Below, piece by piece: positions 50,101 to 64,000 of a DNA stretch of 64,000 bases. The position numbers were made by a program, and so were the translations under genes. The stretch covers positions 7,686,983 through 7,750,982 of the forward strand of contig NC_051138.1 in the NCBI RefSeq assembly GCF_014839805.1, written 5' to 3'. Source of the DNA: Manduca sexta (Eukaryota; Arthropoda; Insecta; Lepidoptera; Sphingidae). The first letter of the stretch is position 1; each line of letters begins with the position of its first letter. Under the pieces are notes generated by a model. That model made no database searches. It saw nothing but the letters and a program-made list of their open reading frames with translations, and was not told the origin of the DNA.

Positions 50101-52599
50101 ATATGTACTTACATACTTTATCAAGGTACAATTTGTAAGGGTCTGATTAGTTGGTTAATTTAACAGAGATTACAAGACATACCTTTTGTTAAATCTTAGT
50201 CTTCCAAACAGTTCAAAGGGGTAAGTATATTCAAATGCGTTATATGTAAAAGACATAAAGTAATTCATTTTTCATTATAATATAGTAAAATTTTACATAT
50301 GGGAACAAATTCAAAGTAAAATCTCAAGAACGTTAAAGTAGTGCATAGAAGAGTTTCAAGTCAACATTTTGTATATATTTTGTTGGAATTTCTTACAAGT
50401 TATTTATATCATGTTACTGAATGGGTGACTTGATTAAGATATCTAATTAATATTTTGTAATAATTACCTATATTTAAAATTTAATAAAATAATGTGCTGG
50501 GCACAGTTAGTTATTTAAGTCTGTATTAAAACGACACTATGATTATTGTACATGTTCACTGAGCTATTTTCAATTATAAACATAGGTGAAACAAAAAAAA
50601 AGGACGATAACATATCGAATAGTTGCAATAGCCAATCAGTATTGCAACAATAACAGAATATGTAATCAGTTTGAAAGTATTATATTTTAAATGCCTCGAA
50701 CCACGGGACTACGTTGACAAAGCAGAACTCCACTGACTATCGAATTTAAATCTATCTATTGTCGTTCCAATAGCGCCATGTAGTTACTTGTGGATTAGAA
50801 AACTTTTTATTTAAAGTAGTTCATACCCACCTGAATTGGCGCTACCAGCTCAATGCAAATCAAATAAATAATTATATTAAGGTAAAAAACTCCAAAGTTA
50901 AGTCGTACAAATTCTACCATCAATTGCTAGAAGTAGTAGCCAAATAAAATTACTTTCGTTTTCAAAATGATTCCATAATTAAATTACATATTGTGCCCCT
51001 CGTTTGCATAATATAGGTAGGTACAAGGAAAACTTTGGTATTTCTTACCTCAAGTGTGTATCTACGTATCATAATTGCCATGGTACAATTATAACTACAA
51101 TTAAATTATAAATCCTGTTGCAATATAACTACTTATATTGAAGAATCGAAGAAAGTATATATAAGTTGACATATAGTAATCTTACATCATAGTAGATTTT
51201 GCTTTCCATGTAGATAATAAATAGAAGTAAAATGCTTGTGTACATTTTAGATCACATTATCAAAAACACATATGTAGGTAGATATGACGAAATACATTTA
51301 ACCTTAATAGTCGTAGCTTGATTTTAAACGATATTTATAGTTCATGTATTTTTTATAAAAGTATAATTTACTTTGAAAGACAATCCCAAAATTTAAAAAT
51401 CCTCAATTGGATATTCAGATATAGATAAAATACAGACAAAGATTATAATTTTTAGGGTATATACTATACGGTCATCAAAATTAACCTATTTTATATACGA
51501 AAATTATTAAATAATAGACAATAGATAACATTTTGTAAAACTATTTCGGCAGTGTAAAAATAATACATGATTTTTACCAAGCGCTAACTTGAACAGCAGT
51601 AGATCAGATTAGCAATAAATGATAACTGAGCCGAAACAAAATATCTATCGCTAGCATAAATAGTCTTAAATGAAAATTCTTTTGAATAAGATGTGGATAA
51701 AACAAATTGAAAATATTATAAATACTGGAGTACTCAAAATATTTATATACATAATTAAACAAGTAAAAATAAAAATGAATAGAACCAATGATCATATTAA
51801 TTATATCACAAATTTTATAAACTCTCGTTAAAATTAACGATAAGTAGAATAGAAAGACCGAAGACATAATTAAGTAAAATAGCTGCTAAGTTAATCTTCA
51901 GAAAAATAAAGAATTACATTATTTCGAAACTAATCTGACATAAATGTACCTATAAAGTACCTGTAGTCAGAATTTTGCCCGGTCATGTCTAACAATTTTA
52001 TAACAAATTATGTCTCTGTGTGAACTTTGTATATATAACTTTTACAGTCATAGTATTGGTTGTAGTTTATTCATATACTTATTTTGAAAGAAGTCAACAT
52101 CCTTATTTTATGAAAAAATAATGTGGTCACTGAGCAAAAATAATGTTGACCAATGATTTTCGTGCGCAGTTCTGATATGGTGATCTTCGTGCGCAGTTAT
52201 GCAGGTAAAAAAAACGCGCAAGGTGCAATAAGTTTCAATGTTTTGTTGACTTCATTTGTGACGAAACATTACCCGTTTTTATTAAGGTTTATTTGTAACG
52301 AACCTACATAAAATAACTGTTTAATCCTTTAAAACTGGAATTTAAGTATACAATCGAAGTTTTTAAAACGCCAGGCAGTTTATTTGTGTTCAGCAACATT
52401 TATAGACTTCATATATTTTTTGGCATAAAAGACTCGTGTTCGTTAATTAACATACCCAACGTGGTATAAAACGTGTTTTATTGTTCATGAAACAGTGGTT
52501 TCAAACAACCGAGCCTTGAAAACCTGTGTTTACAAACTTGTCATAAGCATGTTTCTTAGTAATGTCGGTTTTTCGACCTATAAGTGTTGTTACCTGACC

Positions 52600-52605
<6 letters not shown>

Positions 52606-52663
<58 letters not shown>
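52606..52663. repeat. (TA)n microsatellite, about 29 units
   Basis: Uninterrupted TA run of about 58 bases directly beside a GC-rich repeat-like block. Confidence 0.97.
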
Positions 52664-52665
<2 letters not shown>

Positions 52666-52669
52666 CCAA

Positions 52670-52850
52670 AGGTGGTCTTAAGGGGAGGCGAACGAGGCAA
52701 CTGCCCTAAAGGACGTTTTTACGATCTTACAGACGGAACTGTTAAAACAGGAGAACTTTTTTTGCTCCGCTATGGGCCTTACGTCGTTTTTTTCTTTGTT
52801 TTCGCCTGGGGCCCCGCGTCGATTCACGCCGCCACTGATTAGTACATACT
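52670..52850. repeat. GC-rich repeat-like block
   Basis: Contains AGGGGAGGCGAACGAGGCAA at the left and GGGGCCCCGCGTCGATTCAC near the right. Composition differs sharply from the flanks. Probable transposon fragment, family unassigned. Confidence 0.4.
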
Positions 52851-53114
52851 GATAACCCAATACGGTACAAAATATATTTTTACTACAATACCGAATATAT
52901 GACATTAAATATTCAGTCTCTTGGGAATATAGATATGCACATTATCTAAAAATGTTGAACTACTGACTGCATGCGCTAACATTGTACAAAATTAATTTTG
53001 CTCGGCAACTTCACACTTACAAACTGATCGAATTCTTGGTCTCTGTAAGACTGCAAAGTAATTATTGTAACTATCAATAACGCCCACAATAGGAGATGTT
53101 CACAAGTGGTCATT

Positions 53115-60659
<7,545 letters not shown>

Positions 60660-62939
60660 GGCACAATAAGGTCGTTACACAGTTATCTCCATAAAAACTG
60701 GCGAAAAAAATTACATAATATACCTATCTTTGGTATACAAAGTAACAAACACATGATAAGAATTTAAATAAGTCTGTTTATTTGGTAATATTAGCGCTTA
60801 TTGTTTGGTAACTTACACGATTACTCAAATGACTGTTGGAACAGGGCTAGAGAAATATGTTATGAATTTTGCAAAATGTACATAGGTATTTAATATTTTT
60901 GTACCCGAATTAAGTAACGCTTTACAATTAATAAAGTGTATTTGGATGCACCTAGTTATATTTTATTATTATTATACTTATAAAACCATAGGACACTTAT
61001 ACCATTAGGGAAATATAAAATAATCGCTTATAATGATATTACAACTATATCTAACAATTACAATAACATTTAATTATTTATAGTCGTCATTGTTTATAAT
61101 TAATATAATGACACTTGAAAATAATGAAACTTCCAGTGACAAGAACTTTTCAAATTTATGCACATAAACGATTAAGTAAGTACACATCACTAAAATTTTA
61201 ACAAATTTGAAAGCTTTCGTTGTAAATTTTTGTAAGTATAATGTGGAATAAAATACTATATTTCGTACTAAAACAATAGATATCTATATTTAATAAAATA
61301 GGTAGGTACAACGCTATTGCATAATATACCTCCATATTCATATCAATCTGATCGTTCTAATTATTATAGATGGGAATATCATTAAAACTAATCTAATCAG
61401 TAAAATCTATCGATATACTATAAATATACAATAAAAATATTTACTGACCTATAAATAATAAAAATGCAGTACAATCGTGTCGTGAAAACAAAATTACAAA
61501 CACAGAAGTAGATATTCACCAAAACACACTATTTGCTGTTTATACACAGTAAATAAATGCTTGCAAACGTATTACTGGCACCACTCACAAAGGGGGAATA
61601 GCTATTAAAGCCAACGAGTAGCATTCGTAACGCTTCCATGCCACCTTTTATTAGTTTACATAAAAATATTAAATCGATAATGGGATTATATCTTACGAGA
61701 GATCCATTGAAGTTATAGTACCACGTTTGCAAAACATCATGCATAAACACCGTCAATGAATGCGTAGTTATTTTATACATCATTTCGCTCAGTAAACGCG
61801 GAACGTAATAAAAGATACCCAGTCATTAGGTTCAAATTCATTGCTAATGAAAGTTGATACTGTAAAATGTAAACTATGTAGTATTTACTACCCAGCGTAT
61901 TACAATATCTGCAATATGGACAATTAATTTTCTTAGTTAAGTAAATGACATAATTAAACAATTAGGTAAGTACTTATCTATTTTCATCAATGAACTTAAT
62001 TTAACATGTATACCTACTAATCAAATAGTTACTAGAGCAAATATAGGTACGAAAACATGATTAAAATTATGGAATTTTATCGATATATTTCATACATATA
62101 ATGGTATATAATGGTATAATGGTATATGTATGAAATATATCGTACTAAACACGTAGTTTAATCAATAATATATTGAATTATATTTAGGTATCTAGATTAT
62201 ACTTAATATTGATACACAATAGGTAGGTACTCAACTTTATGTTTATACGAATCAGAATAAAACAGGGGAAACTGAGGAGAGTATTTGTTTTTGACAGTTA
62301 CATCTTCACCAGAAACTCGATATGTAATAAATTTGGTAATAAGGTTAGTGCGTTGGTTGCCAGGAAACACAAATTATAATTTGTTTATATAGATTAATTT
62401 GATTTTAGTCGCCTTCACGACCTAGCGAGTAGCTACAGCGTGATAGAATACAGAAATATAGCGCCATCGCATATGGGACGTAGACCAGGAGGTCCTAGGT
62501 ACATACGTATCTTAAGTTGGACAACACGTCATATGGGTTTTTCTACCACAATATGACCGGGACTGGATTCCCCTACAGTTTAACTAATGACTTATTGAAT
62601 AAGGAAAAATATTCAAATTTAGACACTCACGTACTCCTGAAGTGTACAAAACACTAGAAAGCGAGAATTCTGATAGATTTTAATATAATAGATAGTTATT
62701 TACCTACATTCAAAATATGAACTCTACCTAAATAAGCCGACCTAGAGTTTTGATTTCCTGTTCACTTCCTTTTTGTCAGTCAGTAGCATTTCGAGGTAAA
62801 CAAACTTGCATACCAATTCCGAGAATGAGAATGTTGTTATAAATGTTTAGAAGGGCTATTCATCCGTATTCGTGCTGTCGCGTATAGGTATGTACCTACT
62901 TAAAAAGGCGTCCCTTTTTTGTTTTTGCGGTGAAAATGC
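60660..62939. other. spacer upstream of uridine phosphorylase
   Basis: AT-rich, no supported gene. It should contain the uridine phosphorylase promoter, but no element stands out. An open frame at 61529-61783 (minus) has normal-looking composition without a recognised motif. One perfect hairpin is listed at 62081. Confidence 0.45.
62081..62142. repeat. perfect 20-bp hairpin
   Basis: CGATATATTTCATACATATA at 62081-62100 is exactly complementary to 62123-62142. The 22-base loop is built from three ATGGTATA-like units. No mobile-element ends recognised. Confidence 0.9.
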
Positions 62940-63740
62940 GTTTACCACCACCGTGTGAAACCAGCCATATTTGAACGTGTTCCGGTTGTACTACCATATG
63001 TAAGACGAGTCACTGAGAAGATTGTCTCCTATATCCTAAAGTGTGCTACCATCAAAATTTATTTCCAGCCACCTAAGATTATTAAATTTTTACCACCTGT
63101 CAAGCGCCATATACCTCTGCAAGAATCGGGCGTATACACGATAAATTGCAACTGTGACCTCTCTTATATCGAACGAACCAAAATAAATATAGTAATATTG
63201 GCACACGCGTGAAAGAATATACCTATACCTAGCTGACGTGAAACACCGACGCCCTACACAGTTTGCAATTTTGAACACTCGGATGAAAGCTTCAATCAAT
63301 ATCTGCGACTAGGCAAGCCCAAGACAAATCCTTACAAAACAACACCGATTCCTATCTAGGATGATTCGCGAGGCTATTGAAATTAAAAAAACCAAATCCA
63401 AAATCAAAATCCAAATGTCAATAGAGAAGATAGTTGGAAGCTTGCACAAGCCTGTAATCCTTTTCTGCATTTAATTAAATCGGAACCTAAGAGATAGGAT
63501 GTCAGACTTCAAGACACTGTGAGTCCATTCGGCGTAGATCGGATCGTCAACAGCTAAAAAATGGTTTGATTGTAAAATGTAGATTGTAAATAGACATTGT
63601 AACTTTGACTTTTTGAATGACCAACACTTCCAGTTCTCCCTGTGACCATAAAGGTTTCAAAGTCTTCGAAACGTGGGGAGAAAATTATAATAATAGAAAA
63701 GACAGCAATAAAATCCGAAAATATTTTTATTTCAATGTCT
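62940..63740 (+). pseudogene. Penelope-like element fragment with GIY-YIG domain
   Basis: The plus-strand reading gives VVLPYVRRVTEKI, then KRHIPLQESGVYTINCNCDL and SYIERTK, the GIY-YIG nuclease region that follows the reverse transcriptase in Penelope-like elements. Frame changes then give DVKHRRPTQFAI and FLSRMIREAIEIKK, also family motifs. The 3' part has GACCATAAAGGTTTC, CGAAACGTGGGGAGAAAATT and an A-rich end, typical of these elements. The reverse transcriptase part is absent and several stops break the frame. Confidence 0.75.
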
Positions 63741-64000
63741 AACATTCGTGTAAACATGAGAAATCATTAAATCTTCAACCTTCAAATTAAGGTTATACAG
63801 ATCTCAGTATCCCGTACCAGTATTCGATACCATCCGGACCACTACATTTGTGATTCATCAGGATATCTCAGTAATAGAGACATGAGTTATATCAAACGGC
63901 TTTAACTAGGAATGAGCACCACAATCGTAGTTTAGCACATCTAATCCTACCCTATTGATTCGCTTAGCAATGAGCATCCAATCTAACGTAAGCCTTATAG
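63741..64000. other. unassigned right end
   Basis: AT-rich sequence past the Penelope-like fragment; no gene or repeat recognised. Confidence 0.4.

Larger units (their letters stand above)
44792..53114. other. gene-poor 8.3 kb spacer
   Basis: AT-rich and without a supported gene. It holds two fold-back elements (45211, 47021), a (TA)n array (52606) and a GC-rich repeat-like block (52670-52850). The longest open frames (49197-49511 minus, 49833-50096 plus, 51604-51867 minus) have low-complexity composition and no recognised motif. Confidence 0.5.

Noticed and set aside
52495..52842. 115-codon ORF with a Tyr-Ile repeat
   Set aside because: Runs through the (TA)n array and a repeat block; not a protein.
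61529..61783. 84-codon minus-strand ORF upstream of uridine phosphorylase
   Set aside because: Composition is passable, but there is no motif and no splice link to the first uridine phosphorylase exon. Left unannotated.

Overview
The window is AT-rich animal DNA with short coding exons, GT/AG introns, many small transposons and a frequent TAGGTACCTA-type motif in non-coding sequence. The Siwi-type PIWI gene and the tRNA-derived SINE, Helitron and Penelope-like elements point to a moth or butterfly (Lepidoptera). I cannot name the species.

Layout, left to right. (1) 1614-8439 (+): PIWI-clade Argonaute, close to silkworm Siwi. Seventeen coding exons are visible with all splice phases consistent; about 100 N-terminal residues lie left of the window. 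(2) 10679-21175 (+): a coiled-coil protein that I identify as the insect CCDC170 orthologue, 11 exons, 743 aa. An extra open, well-spliced, frame-changing exon candidate lies at 15718-15928. (3) 24957-26976 (+): a three-exon small secreted protein with an acidic N-terminal part, a Lys/Leu-rich middle and a His/Pro/Tyr-rich tail; family unknown. (4) 27528-44791 (+): a large secreted cuticle-type protein. I infer an 11-codon signal-peptide exon, a 15.5 kb intron packed with mobile elements, then one large exon ending in a chitin-binding (R&R-like) module. That exon holds an eight-copy 21-bp array whose conserved reading frame is not the frame of the open ORF. (5) 53115-60659 (-): uridine phosphorylase, 8 exons, 385 aa. 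(6) 62940-63740: wreck of a Penelope-like element with a GIY-YIG domain.

Mobile content: two SINE families, an unclassified SINE-like family (three copies), at least four Helitron-type elements (two form a near-identical inverted pair 20 kb apart), a 2.1 kb PIF/Harbinger relic, an R1-like non-LTR fragment, several fold-back elements and two long (TA)n arrays. The long intron of gene 4 and the uridine phosphorylase introns carry most of the Helitron material.

The genes do not form a pathway: piRNA silencing, a microtubule/Golgi-type coiled coil, two extracellular proteins and pyrimidine salvage. No CRISPR array, tRNA gene or rRNA gene was seen. The most unusual signals are the frame conflict in the cuticle-gene repeat, the frame-changing exon candidate in CCDC170, and the stop codon overlapping a splice donor at the canonical end of uridine phosphorylase.
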